Notes: a model not told the origin generated them from the letters alone. Positions 1-10,946 are shown, counted from the first letter of the stretch. The stretch is 32,823 bases of DNA from Trachelipus rathkii (GCA_015478945.1 JABUQX010097503.1:1-32823), one strand, 5' to 3'. Numbers and translations are program-made.

Positions 1-2773
1 TTGTCAAAATTTTGAAATTTGAAATTTTTTTATTTGTGGTAAACATATAAATGGGCTATTCCTCCTGAAAATACAAGTCGTAGAAAAGTGATTTTGATAT
101 TTTTAGAAAAAGTTTTTTTGTGTGAGAAAACTATGGGTATTCGGTTTGTAAAATAGCTGTTATCTTTTGGAGTAACAGGTTTTTAATTAATTGTCAAATT
201 GTTGAAATTTGGAAATTTTTTGATTTTTTGTGTTCGAACAAATAAATGGCTATTCCTCCTGAAATACAGTCGTAGAAAAGTGATTTTTTAATATTTTTAG
301 AAAGGTTTTTTGCGTGAAAAAAGGGGGACACAAAACCCTAAAGGGTGTCTTTCGATTTGTTAATAGCTTGTTTTATACTTTTTTGGAGTAAACAGGTTTC
401 TTTTAATTTATTTTTGTCAAAAGTTGAAATGTTGGAAATGTTGGGATTTTTTGTGGTTCGAAATATAAATGGTTATTCTCTAAAAATACAATCGTAGAAA
501 AGTAATTTTGAATATTTTTAGACAGGTTTTTGTGTGAGGAATACTATGGTGTCTTCGGATTTGTAAATAGCTTGTTATACTTTCTAGTAATCAGGTTCTT
601 AAATTTATTTTTGTGCAAATGTTGAAATTTGGAAATGTTTGGATTTTTGTGGTTCGAACATATAATTGGCTATTCCTCCTAAAATACAAAGTCGTAGAAA
701 AGTGATTTTGATATTTTTTAGAAAGTTTTTTGTGTGAAGAATACTATGGTGTCTTCGGATTTGTAGTAGCTGTTATACTTTTTTTCTAGTAACTGGTTCT
801 TAATTTATTTTTGTCAAAATGTTAAATTTTGAAATTTTTAGTTTTTTGTGTTTCGAACATATAAATGGTCATTCCTCCTGAAATACAAGTCCTAGAAAAA
901 ATTGATTTTTTGATTTTTTTAGAAGGTTTTTGGCGTGAGCACTAGGGTGTCTTCGGATTTGTAATCGCTGTTATACTTTGGAGTAACAGGTTCTTAATTT
1001 ATCTTTGGTCTAAAATTTGAAATTTGTAAATTTTTGGATTTTTGTGGGTTCGACATATAAATGGCGCTATTCCTCCTGAAATCCAAGTCGTAGAAAAGTG
1101 ATTTGATATTCTTTAAAAAGGTTTTTGTGTGAGGAACACTAGGGTTGTCTTCGGATTTGTAATAGCTATGTTAAACTTTTGGAGTAACAGGTTCTTAAAT
1201 TTATTTTGTTGAAATGTTGAAATTGGAAATTTTTGATTTTGTGGTTTCGTTAACATATAAATGCGCTATTCCTCCTGAAATACACGGGCGTAGAAAAGTG
1301 ATTTTGATATTTTTTAAAAGGTTTTTGTGTGAGGAACACTGGGGTGTCTTCGGATTTGTAATAGCTGTTATACTTTTGGAGTAACAGGTTCTTAAGTTTA
1401 TTTTTGTCAAAATTTTGAATTTAACAAATTTTTTGGATTTTGTGATTCGACATATAAATGGCTATTTTCCTCCTGAAATTACAATCGAAGAAAAGTGATT
1501 TGATTATTTTTAGAAAGGTTTTTTGTGTGAGGAATACTATGGTGTTCTTCGGTTTGTAATAGCTGTTATATCTTTTGGAGTAACAGGTCTTTAAATTATT
1601 TTTTGTCAAAATTTTGAAATTTTACAAATTTTTGATTTTTGTGGTTCGAAGATATAAATGGCTATTCCTCCTAAAATACAAGTCGTAGAAAAGTGATTTT
1701 GAATTTTTAGAAAAGTTTTTGTGTAAGGAATACTATAGTGTCTTCGGATGTTTAATAGCTGTTATACTTTTTGGAGTAACAGGTTCTTAACTTATTTTTG
1801 TCAAAATTTGGAAATTTGGAAATTTTTGAATTTTTGTTGGTGGTTCGAGCATATAAATGGCTATTCCTCCTGAAATACAAGTCGTAGAAAAGTGATTTTG
1901 ATATTTTTAAAAAGGTTTTTGTGCGAGGAACACTAGGGTGTCTTCGGATTTGTAATAGCTGTTATACTTTTGGAGTAACAGGTTTCTTTAATTTATTTTG
2001 TCAAAATGTTGAAATTTTAAAATTTTTTGGATTTTTGTGGTTCGAACATTAAAATGGCTATTCCTCCTGAAAATACAAGTCGAAGAAAGAGTGATTTTGA
2101 ATATTTTTAAAAGGTTTTTGTGTGAGGAAAACTATGGATTTCTTCGGATTTGTAATAGCTGTTATACTTTTGGAGTAACAGGTTCTTAATTTATTTTTGT
2201 CAAAATTTTGAAATTTTGAAATTTTTGGATTTTTGTGGTTCGAACATATAAATGGCTATTCCTCCTGAAATACAAGTCGTAGAAAAGTGGTTTTGATATT
2301 TTTAGAAAGGGTTTTGTGTGAGGAATACTATGGTGTCTTCGGGTTTGTAATAGCTGTTATACTTTTGGAGTAACAGGTTCTTAATTTATTTTTGTCAAAA
2401 TTTTGAAATTTACAAATTTTTGGATTTTTTGTGATTCGAAACATATAATGGCTATTCCTCCTGAATTACAAGTCGAAGAGAAACGTGATTTTGATATTTT
2501 TAGAAAGTTTTTGTGGAGGAATACTATGGTGTCTTCGATTTGTAATAGCTGTTATACTTTTGGAGTAACAGGTTTCTTATTCTATTTTTGTCAAAATTTT
2601 GAAATTTACAAATTTTTGGATTTTTGTGGTTCGAACATATAAATGGCTATTCCTCCTAAAATACAAGTCGTAGAAAAGTGATTTTTGATATTTACATTTT
2701 TTTTGTGTGAGGAATACTATGGTGTCTTCGGATTTGTAATAGCTGTTATACTTTTGGAGTAACAGGTTCTTAA
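1..2773. repeat. Satellite array block 1, about 14 monomers of ~195 bp
   Basis: Head-to-tail copies of the satellite fill this stretch from the first base, so the array continues beyond the window. Landmarks that recur once per copy include TTCGAACATATAAATGG, ATTCCTCCTGAAATACAAG and GGAGTAACAGGTTCTTAA. Copies differ mainly by one-base indels in T and A runs. Two adjacent variant monomers recur here about 980 bp apart: the first has GATTCG in place of GGTTCG and AATTACAA(G)TCGAAG, the second has CCTAAAATAC. The block ends at the TTAA (2770-2773) where the first inserted element begins. Short open frames on both strands, such as those at 1201-1410 and 2403-2642, are just satellite read in frame and are not called as genes. 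Confidence 0.97.
2389..2584 (+). repeat. Diagnostic left-domain monomer type W1 (representative)
   Basis: This copy carries the marker set that defines a left-domain subtype: TTTACAAATTT where most copies have TTTGTAAATTT or TTTGGAAATTT, GTGATTCG for GTGGTTCG, and CTGAATTACAAGTCGAAG for CTGAAATACAAGTCGTAG. Similar copies, with some or all of these markers, occur near 1430, 4600, 5590, 7780, 8760 and 10555. It is followed by a second TTTACAAA copy (2585-2773) marked by CCTAAAATAC. The subtype names W1 and W2 are mine. W1 is useful because each of the three inserted elements starts one monomer after a W1-like copy. Confidence 0.7.
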
Positions 2774-2787
2774 CCCTTTGAGTGCCG
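2770..2787 (+). repeat. Left TTAA target and terminal inverted repeat, copy 1
   Basis: TTAA at 2770-2773 is followed by the 14-bp terminal repeat at 2774-2787. It matches the right end at 3780-3793 as a perfect 14-bp inverted pair. The 8-mer GAGTGCCG within it (2780-2787) recurs as a direct repeat at 2824-2831, 44 bp further in; the same 44-bp offset is seen in all three copies, so it may be a second transposase contact site. Confidence 0.85.
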
Positions 2788-2791
2788 TGAG

Positions 2792-2803
2792 CGACTATAG
2801 TCG
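2792..2803. repeat. Perfect 12-bp subterminal palindrome CGACTATAGTCG, copy 1
   Basis: The sequence equals its own reverse complement and lies 4 bp inside the left terminal repeat. It is intact in copy 2 (9160-9171) and has one substitution in copy 3 (CGACTAGAGTCG, 10964-10975). A role in transposase binding is inference from its position. Confidence 0.75.
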
Positions 2804-3038
2804 ACGGATTTTTTTTACGTCTCGAGTGCCGAAATCGACTTTTGTCCAGTCGCTATAAAAATTGTTTCTTGGATGCCAAAATGTTCTCGAGTCACTTTCA
2901 GACCGAAAAAGTTGCCATATGTCTACTTTTTTTTATTATTTATTGCATTATTGGCCTCCCGCTTGTTATTGCTTCAGTTGCCCAAATGTTATATGGGAGT
3001 GAGATTTTGCTTACATTTCTCTCATTGTAAAAAGTTAA

Positions 3039-3202
3039 TAATATATATATATACTATACTATATATATTATATATATTTATATATACTATATTATATATA
3101 TATATAATTAGTATATATTATATATATATCTATATTATATATATATATTATATATATATATTATATATATATATCTATATATTATATATATTATATAATA
3201 TA
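3039..3202. repeat. (TA)n microsatellite tract, copy 1 left
   Basis: Almost pure alternating TA with occasional TATTATA or TAATAT interruptions over about 160 bp. Tract lengths differ between the three element copies, as expected for slippage-prone sequence. It separates the left unique segment from the central unique segment of the element. Confidence 0.95.
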
Positions 3203-3314
3203 AGGATGGAATTTTTCCTTTGCTTGCGTCATATTCTACTGCTATTCTTTTCCGTGCATGTAATACTCTTACACCCAATCTTGGGTAAAAGAGAATGGAT
3301 GAATATTATAGTAA
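3203..3314. other. Central unique segment of element copy 1
   Basis: About 110 bp of non-TA sequence between the two microsatellite tracts. It closely matches copy 3 (11538-11644): both contain GTGCATGTAATACTCTTACA and the following CCCAATCTTGGGTAAAA. Copy 2 (9595-9701) shares only the latter part well. CCCAATCTTGGG contains the short inverted pair CCCAA/TTGGG. No coding potential is visible. Confidence 0.7.
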
Positions 3315-3411
3315 CTATATATATATATATATATACTATAATATATATATATATATATAATATATTATATAATATATATATTATAATATATATATTATAT
3401 ATATATATAAT

Positions 3412-3467
<56 letters not shown>

Positions 3468-3484
3468 TTATATATATATATATA

Positions 3485-3520
<36 letters not shown>

Positions 3521-3590
3521 ATATATATATATATAGTATATTATATATATATATATATATATTATCCTAATATATATAATATATAATATG
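3315..3590. repeat. (TA)n microsatellite tract, copy 1 right
   Basis: About 275 bp of alternating TA with a few single-base interruptions, including a pure run spanning roughly 3420-3460. It ends just before the right unique segment of the element. Frames crossing this tract read as Tyr-Ile repeats and are spurious. Confidence 0.95.
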
Positions 3591-3755
3591 TTTATATGTT
3601 GTAAATTCTCATTTTTATAGGTTTTTTTTATTACTAAACATACCTGGAATTTAGTACAGGGTATAAAATATTAAAAGTATATTATAAAAAAACTTAAAGT
3701 TAATCAAATAATGCAAAAAGAAAATATCCATTTTTATGGGCAACTGCTATTTATT

Positions 3756-3776
3756 TCGGGAATCAACGTTTCCCGA
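3756..3776. repeat. Right subterminal hairpin, copy 1
   Basis: TCGGGAA and TTCCCGA form a 7-bp perfect stem around a 7-base loop, ending 3 bp before the right terminal repeat. In copy 3 the equivalent stem is 9 bp (TCGGGAAAC with GTTTCCCGA, 12041-12062). Copy 2 keeps it with an extra C (about 10089-10110). Preservation in all three copies, at the opposite end from the CGACTATAGTCG palindrome, gives the element asymmetric ends. Confidence 0.7.
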
Positions 3777-3779
3777 CCT

Positions 3780-3796
3780 CGGCACTCAAAGGGTAA
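3780..3796 (-). repeat. Right terminal inverted repeat and target duplication, copy 1
   Basis: CGGCACTCAAAGGG (3780-3793) is the exact reverse complement of the left end. It is followed by TAA and then ATTTATTTTTGTC, the normal satellite continuation after its TTAA. Joining the left and right flanks restores a normal monomer junction, which confirms a clean TTAA insertion. Confidence 0.85.
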
Positions 3797-6700
3797 TTTA
3801 TTTTTGTCAAATTGTTTGAAAAATTGGAAATTTTTGATTTTTGTGGTTGAAGAAATAAAATGGTATTCCTCCTGAAATACAAGTCGTAGAAAAGTGACTT
3901 TGATATTTTTAGAAAGGTTTTTGTGTGATGAATAATATGGTATCTTCGGATTTTTAATAGCTGTTATACTTTTGGAGTAACAGGTTCTTAATTTATTTTT
4001 GTCAAAATGTTTGAAATTTGGAAATTTTTGGATTTTTGTGGTTCGAACATATAAATGGCTTTTCCTCCTGAAATACAAGTCGTAGAAAAGTGATTTTGAT
4101 ATTTTTTGAAAAGGTTTTGTGCGAGGGAAACCACTAGGGTGGTCTTCGGCATTTGTAATCGCTGTTTATGCTTTTGGGAGTAAACAGGTTCTTAATTTAT
4201 TTTTGTCAAAAATTTTGAAATTTGGAAATTTTTGGATTTTTGTGGTTTGAACATATAAATAGGCTATTCCTCCTAAAATACAAGTCGTAGAAAGTGATTT
4301 TTTTATTTATTTTAAAAGGTTTTTTTTTTTTTAGGAATACTAGGGTGTCTTCAGATTTGTAATAGCTTGTTATACTTTGGAGTAACAGGTTCTTAATTAT
4401 TTTGTAAAATTTTTGAAATTTTTAAATTTTTAGGATTTTTGTGGGTCAAACATATAAATGGCTGTTCATCCTGAAATACAAATCGTAGAAAAGTGATTTT
4501 TAATATTTTTTAGAAAGGTTTTTGTGTTGAGGAACAAGGGTGATCTTCGATTTGTAATAGCTGTTAAACTTTTGGAGTAACAGGTTCTTATTTTTTTTTG
4601 TCAAATTTTTGAAATTTACAAATTTTTGGATTTTTGTGATTCGAACATATAAATTGGCTATTCTCCTGAAATACAAAGTGGAAGAAAAGTGATTTTGATA
4701 TTTTTAGAAGGTTTTTTGTGTGAGGAATACTATGGTGTCCCTTCGGATTTGTAATAGCTGTTTTTAGCTTTTCGCTAGTCAACAGGTTCTATTTAATTTT
4801 CTGTCAGAAATGTTTGAAAATTTGGAAATGTTTTTGGATTTTTGTGGTTCGAACATATAAATGTCTATTCCTCCTGAAAACAATCGTAGAAACAAGTGAT
4901 TTTGATATTTTTAGAAAGGTTTTTGTGTGGAGGAATACTATGGTGTCCTTGGATTTTGTAGTAGCTGTTATACTTTTCTAATAACAGGTTCTTTTATTTT
5001 TATTTTTGTCAAATTTGAAATTTGGAATTTGGATTTTTGTGGTTCGAACATATAAATGGCCTATTCCTCCTGAAATACAAATCGTAGAAAGGTGGATTTT
5101 GATATTTTTCGAAAGGTTTTTGTGTGAGGAACACTGGGGTGTCTTCGGATTTGTAATAGTGTATACTTTTGGAGTAACAGGTTCTTAATTTTTATTTTGT
5201 CAAAATTTTGAAATTTGTAAATTTTTTGGATTTTTGTGTTTCGAAACATATAAATGGCTATTCTTCCTGAAAATACAAGTCGTAGAAAAAGTGATTTTGA
5301 TATTTTAGAACCGTTTTTGTGTAAGGAATCTATGGTGTCTTCGATTTTGTAACAGCTGTTATATTTTGGCGTAAAGGTTCTTAATTTATTTTTGTCAAAC
5401 TGTTGAATTTTGGAAATTTTTGGATTTTTGTGGTTTCGAACATATAAATGGCTATTCTTCCTGAAATACAAGTCGTAGAAAATGATTTTGATATTTTAGA
5501 ATGTTTTTGTGTGAGGAACACTGGTGTGTCTGATTTTTAATAGCTGTTTAACTTTTGGAGTAACAGGTTTTCTTATTTATTTTTTGTCAAAATTTTGAAA
5601 TTACAAATTTTTTGATTTTTTTTGTGAATTCGAACATATAAATGGCTATTCTCCTGAAATACAAGTCGTAGAGAAGTGATTTTGATATTTTAGAAAGGTT
5701 TTTGTGTGAGGAATACTATGGTGTCTTCCGGATTTTAATAACTTTTATAGCTTTTGGAGTAACAGGTTCTTAATGTATTTTTGTCAAAATTTTGACAATT
5801 TACAAATTTGTTTGAATTTTTGTGTTCGAAACATATAATGGCTATTCTCCTAAAATACAAGTCGTAGAAAAGTGATTTGGATATTTTTAGAAAGTTTTTG
5901 TGTAAGGAAATGACTGATGGTGTCCCTCGATTTGGTAATAGCTGTTTATACTTTTGGAGTTAACAGTTTCTTAATTTATTTTTTTCAAAATTTTTTGAAT
6001 TTTGACATTTTTGGATTTTTTGTGGTTCGAACATATAAATGGCTATTCCTCCTGAAATACAAGTCGTAGAAAGTGGATTTTGATATTTTTAAAAAGGTTT
6101 TTGTTTGAGGAAAATTAGGGTGTCTTCGGATTTGTCATGAGATTTGTTTTACTTCTTTTTAAGTAAACAGGTTAATTAATCTTATTTTTGTAAAAATTTT
6201 GAAATTTACGAAATTTTTGGATTTTGTGGTTCGAACATATACAGTGGTATTCCTCCTGAACTACAAGTCGTAGAAAGTGATTTTATATTTTTAGAAAGGT
6301 TTTTGTGTGAGGAACACTAAGGGTGTCTTCGGATTTGTAATGAGCTGTTATACTTTTTGGAGTAACAGGTTCTTAATTTATTTATGTAAATTTGAAATTT
6401 TTAAATTTTTGGATTTTTGTATTCGAACATAATAAATGGGCTATTCCCTCCTAAAAATACAATCGTAGAAAAGTGAATTTTGATATTTTTAGAAAGGTTT
6501 TTGTGTGAGGAATACTATGGTGTTGTTTTCGGATTTGTAATAGCTGTAATACTTTTGGAGTAACAGGTTTTAATTATTTTGGTCAATGTCTGAAATTTGA
6601 TTTTTGGATTTTTGTGGTTCGAAAATATAAATGGCCATTCCTCCTGAAATACAGTCGTAGAAAAGTGATTTGCATATTTTTAGAAAGGTTTTTGTGTGGG

Positions 6701-9144
6701 GAACACTAGGGTGTCTTCGGATTTGTAATAGCTGTTATTATTTTGGAGTAAAAGGTTCTTAATTTATTTTTGTCAAACATTTTGAAATTTTGAATTTTTG
6801 GATTTTTTGGTGGTTCGAACCATATATAATGGGGCTACTCCTGCTGAAATCCAAGTCGTATAAAAAAAAAAATAGAAGTGATTTTGAATATTTTTAGAAA
6901 AGGTTTTTGTGTGAGGAACACTGGGTGTCTTCGGATTTGTAATAGCTGTTATACTTTGGAGTAACAGGTTTAATTAATTTTTGTCAAAAATTTTGAAAAT
7001 TTAACAAATTTTTTGATTTTGTGGTCGAACTATAAATGGCTATTCCTCCTAAAATACAGTCGTAGAAAAGTGATTTGATATTTTTAGAAAAGTTTTTTGT
7101 GTAAGGAATACTATAGTGTTCTTCGGATTGTAATAGCTGTTATACTTTTTGGAGTAACAGGTTTTCTTAATTTATTTTTGTCAAATTTTTCGCAATTTGG
7201 AAATTTTTGGCTTTTTGTGGTTCGAACATATAAACCATTCCTCCTGAAATACAGTTCGTAGAAAAGTGATTTTGATATTTTTTAGAAAGGTTTTTGCGTG
7301 AGGAACACCGGGGGTGGTCTGGGGTTGGGTTAGCTGTTATTTTTTTTTTGTTGGAGGGTCTTTATTTTTTTTTTTTAAAATTTTTATATTTTTGTAATTT
7401 TTTTGGATTTTTGTGGTTCGAACATATAAATGGCTATTCTCCTGAAATAACAAGTCGGTAGAATAAGTGATTTTGATATTTTTAAAAAGATTTTTGTGCG
7501 AGGAACACTAGGGTGTCTTCGGATTTGTAATAGCTGTTATACTTTTGGAGTAACAGGTTCTTAATTTATTTTTGTCAAAATGTTGAAATTTGGAAATTTT
7601 TGGATTTTTGTGGTTCGAACATATAAATGGCTATTCCTCCTGAAATACAAGTCGTAGAAAAGTGATTTTGATATTTTTAGAAATGTTTTTGTGTGAGGAA
7701 CACTGGGGTGTCTTCGGATTTGTAATAGCTGTTATACTTTTGGAGTAACAGGTTCTTAATTTATTTTTGTCAAAATTTTGAAATTTACAAATTATTTGGA
7801 TTTTTGTGATTTCGACCATAATAAATGGCTATTCTCTGAATTACAAGTCGCAGGAAAAGTGATTTTGAATTTTTTAGAAAGGTTTGTGTGAGGAATACTA
7901 TGGTTTTTTCGATTTGTATAGCTGTTATACTTTTGGAGTTTAACAGGTTCTTAATTATTTTTGTTCAAAATTTTTGAAATTTACAAATTTTTGAATTTTG
8001 TGGTTCGAACATATAAACGGGCTATTCTCCTAAAATACAAGTCGTAGAAAAGTGATTTTGATATTTTTAGAAAAGTTTTTGTGTAAGGAATACTATGGTG
8101 TCTTCGGATTTGTAATAGCTGTTATACTTTTGGAGTAACAGGTTCTTAATTTATTTTTGTCAAAATGGTTGAAATTTGGAAAATTTTTGGATTTTTGTGA
8201 TTCGAACATATAAATGTCTATTGCTCGTGAAATACAAGTCGTGAAAAGTGATTTTGGTATTTTTAAAAAGGTTTTTGGTGCGAGAACAACTAGGGTGTCC
8301 TTCGGAATTTGTAAATAGCCTGTTATACTTTTGGACGTAACAGGTTTTTAATTTATTTTTTGTCAAAATGTTGAAATTTTAAATTTTTGGATTTGTGGTT
8401 CGCACATATAAATGGCTATTCTCCTGAATTACAAGTCGAAGAAAAGTGATTTTGATATTTTAGAAAGGTTTTTGTGTGAGGATAAATACTATGAAGTCTT
8501 CGGATTTATTTGTAATAGCTTCGTTATAACTTTTGGAGTAACAGGGTTCTTAAGTTCTTTGTCAATTTTGAAATTTACAAAAATTTTTTGATTTTTGTGG
8601 TTCGAACATCATAAATGGCTATTCCTCCTGACGTAAGTGGTAGTAAAGTGGTTTAGATATTTTTAAAAAAGGGTTTTGTGTGAGGAATACTATGGTGTCT
8701 TCGGGGTTTGTAATAGCTGTTATACTTTTGGGAGTAACAGGTTCTTAATTTATTTGTAAATTTTTTGAAATTTAAAAAACAAATTTTTTGGGATTTTTGT
8801 GGATTCGACACTAAATGGCTATCCTCCTGAATTACATCGAAGAAACTGGATTTTGATATTTTTAGAAAGGTTTTTTGGTGTGAGGAATACTATGGTGGTC
8901 TTCGATTTGGTAATAGCTGTTTATCTTTTAAAAAACATGGTCGTAATTTAAATTTATAGTCAAAATTTGAAATTACAAATACATGGATTTTTGTGGTTCG
9001 AACATATAATGGGCTATTCCTCCTAAAATACACGTCGTAGAAAAGTGATTTTGATATTTTAGAAAGGTTTTTTTGTGTGAGGAATACTAGGAGGTCTTCG
9101 GATTTGTAATAGCTGTTATACTTTTTGGAGTAACAGTTTCTTAA
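3794..9144. repeat. Satellite array block 2, about 27 monomers
   Basis: The array resumes in the same phase after element copy 1. All monomers show the usual landmarks, with heavy one-base indel noise. W1-type copies (TTTACAAA and/or GTGATTCG, and/or GAATTACAAGTCGAAG) occur near 4600, 5590, 7780, 8400 and 8760. W2-type copies (CCTAAAATAC, often with GTGTAAGGAA) occur near 5790, 6985, 7970 and 8960. The stretch about 7300-7390 is scrambled with long T runs and G-rich patches. An 11-base A run at 6862-6872 interrupts another monomer. There are no genes; the 3734-4078 and 5061-5471 minus-strand frames are satellite. Confidence 0.96.
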
Positions 9145-9159
9145 TTTAAGTGCCGTGAG

Positions 9160-9171
9160 CGACTATAGTCG
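9160..9171. repeat. Perfect subterminal palindrome CGACTATAGTCG, copy 2
   Basis: Identical to the palindrome at 2792-2803 and at the same distance from the element end, although the terminal repeat itself is eroded in this copy. Confidence 0.75.
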
Positions 9172-9426
9172 ACGGATTTTTTTTACGTCTCGAGTGCCGA
9201 AATCGACTTTTGTCCAGTCGCTATAAAAATTGTTTCTTGGATGCCAAAATGTTCTCGAGTCACTTTCAGACCGAAAAAGTTGCCATATGCCTACTTTTTT
9301 TTTTTATTATTTATTGCATCATTGGCCTCCCACCTGTAATTGCTACAATCAATTTTTTGTTAGATGCAGTGCGATTTGCTGGCATTTCTCTTCATCGCAA
9401 AAAAGTAATATATTAAATTAAAGCTT

Positions 9427-9594
9427 TTATATATAATATATATATTATATATATATATATATATAATATTATTAAATATATATTATATATACTATATATA
9501 TATGATATATATATATATATATATTATATTATATATATATATTAAATATATTATATTATATATATAATATATAAATATATATTATATTATATAT
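9427..9594. repeat. (TA)n microsatellite tract, copy 2 left
   Basis: About 170 bp of TA with interruptions such as TATTAAATATA. It follows the diverged left unique segment of this element copy. Confidence 0.93.
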
Positions 9595-9701
9595 CATTTT
9601 ATTTGCAATTTTCTTTTGATTTGCCTCATTTTTTATTGCAATTCTTATCCCTTCATTTGCAACTCTTACACCCAATCTTGCGGTAAAAGAGATGGAATGA
9701 A
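9595..9701. other. Central unique segment of element copy 2
   Basis: About 107 bp between the TA tracts. It is more T-rich than the same segment in copies 1 and 3, but aligns with them at AACTCTTACACCCAATCTTG and the following GGTAAAAGAGATGGA. The lower similarity marks copy 2 as an older or different sublineage over its left and central parts. Confidence 0.65.
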
Positions 9702-9829
9702 TTAATATAATAATATATTAATATTATATATATATATAATATATATATATTTATATATATATAATATATAATTATATATATATATATTATATATATAATA
9801 TATATATATATTATACTATATATATATAC

Positions 9830-9876
<47 letters not shown>

Positions 9877-9905
9877 ATATATTATATATATATATATATA
9901 TATAA
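9702..9905. repeat. (TA)n microsatellite tract, copy 2 right
   Basis: About 200 bp of nearly pure TA, ending before CTAAAATAAACTTTGA, the start of a right segment shared with copy 3. Confidence 0.94.
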
Positions 9906-10132
9906 TTTTCCTAAAATAAACTTTGAATTATTTTACTTATCTTATAGGATTTATTTTATTATCTACATAGAGGATTTTAATTTTTTTTTATTTAACACTT
10001 AAAAATATTTGGATATTAGATAATTAAAAGTTTCCATAAATAATGGAAATAAGTTAAATTCATTTTTTAATGGGCAAACTGCATTATTTCGGGAACCAAC
10101 GTTTCCCCGACCGCCCTCGGCACTCAATAAGG

Positions 10133-10946
10133 TTAAAATTATTTTTGTTCTAAAATGGTTTGAAATTTTTGGTAAAATTTTTGGTATTTTTGTGGTTCGA
10201 ACCATATAAATGGCTATTCCCTCGCTAAAATACAAGTCGTAGAAAAGTGATTTTTGATATTTTTAGAAAGGTTTTTTGTGTTGAGGAACACAAGGGGTCT
10301 TCGGATTTGTAATAGCCTGTTATACTTTGGAGTAACAGTCCTTAATATATTTTTGTCAAAATGTTGAAATTTGGAATTTTGGATTTTTGTGGTTCGAACA
10401 TATAAATGGCTTTCCCTCCTGAAATACAAGTCGTAGAAAAGTGATTTTTTGATTTTTTAATAAAGGTTTTTTAGTGCTTTGAAGGATTAACTAGGGGTCT
10501 TTCGATTTGTATAGCTGTTAATATCTTTTGGAGTAACGGTTCTTAATTATTTTTGTCAAAATTTTGAATTACAAATTTTTGGATTTTTTGTGAATTCGAA
10601 CATATAAATGAGCTATTCTCTCCTGAATTACAAGTCGAGAAAAGTGATTTTTGATGATTTTTTAGAAGTTTTTTGTGTGAGGATATACTATGGTGTCCTT
10701 CTTGGATTTGTAATAGCTGTTATACTTTTGGAGTAAAAGGTCTTAATTTATTTTTGTCAAATTTTGAAATTTTAAAATTTTTTGGATTTTTGTGGTTCGA
10801 ACATATAAATGGGCTATTCCTCCTGAAAACAAGTCGTAGAAAAGTGATTTTGGATATTTTTAGAAAGGTTTTTTGTGTGAGGAATACTTATGGTGTCTTC
10901 GGATTTGTATTATGTTTTATACTTTTGAGTAGAATAGTTTATTTAA
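10133..10946. repeat. Four satellite monomers between element copies 2 and 3
   Basis: About 814 bp, or four monomers, in the normal phase. The third copy (from about 10550) is W1-like, with AATTACAAATTT, GTGAATTCG and CTGAATTACAAGTCGAG. The fourth precedes element copy 3 and has an irregular tail around 10905-10946 (TTATGTTTTATACTTTTGAG then AGAATAG). The frame at 10673-11173 runs from satellite into the element and is spurious. Confidence 0.94.

Larger units (their letters stand above)
2774..3793. mobile_element. Non-autonomous piggyBac-like element, copy 1 (1020 bp)
   Basis: The satellite is interrupted exactly at its TTAA. The insert begins CCCTTTGAGTGCCG (2774-2787) and ends with the inverse CGGCACTCAAAGGG (3780-3793). 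TTAA precedes it (2770-2773) and TAA follows it (3794-3796); the fourth target base is probably lost to an indel. A TTAA target and ends starting CCCT are the known signature of the piggyBac superfamily. The order is: left unique segment (2774-3038), (TA)n tract, about 110 bp of unique sequence (3203-3314), second (TA)n tract, right unique segment (3591-3793). No transposase motifs are present. The frame at 2842-3030 opens with TTG, and the one at 2873-3418 is mostly Tyr/Ile from TA repeats, so neither is called. The element would depend on a transposase supplied elsewhere. The superfamily call rests on ends and target only. Confidence 0.85.
9145..10132. mobile_element. Non-autonomous piggyBac-like element, copy 2 (988 bp, eroded left end)
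   Basis: Same element family as at 2774-3793. TTAA at 9141-9144 is followed by TTTAAGTGCCG: the initial CCC is missing and the first G of GAGTGCCG reads A, so the left terminal repeat is damaged. The right end, CGGCACTCAATAAGG (10118-10132), is also altered and is followed by TTAA (10133-10136). The first ~190 bp match copies 1 and 3, but from about 9331 the left segment diverges (CACCTGTAATTGCTACAATC instead of CGCTTGTTATTGCTTCAGTT). The central segment differs as well. Two (TA)n tracts lie at about 9427-9594 and 9702-9905. No transposase. Frames at 9210-9416, 9230-9421 and 9999-10235 are not credible genes. Confidence 0.83.

Noticed and set aside
1201..1609. Minus-strand frames of 60-110 residues with recurring peptides such as KNKLRTCYSKSITAITNPK, seen across the whole array
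   Set aside because: They are the satellite read in one frame. The 195-bp unit is 65 codons, so the same peptide recurs, and the consensus frame has a stop in each copy (after VFQEE). Lengths depend on random indels.
2842..3030. Small hydrophobic frame (about 62 residues) repeated in all three elements, also at 9210-9416 and 11014-11208
   Set aside because: It opens with TTG rather than ATG. Copies 1 and 3 are nearly identical in all sequence, so conservation says nothing about coding, and the C-terminal part changes in copy 2. No known domain is visible.
2873..3418. 181-residue frame rich in Tyr and Ile (similar frames at 11177-11452 and 11639-11884)
   Set aside because: Produced by reading through (TA)n microsatellites, which lack stops in two frames.
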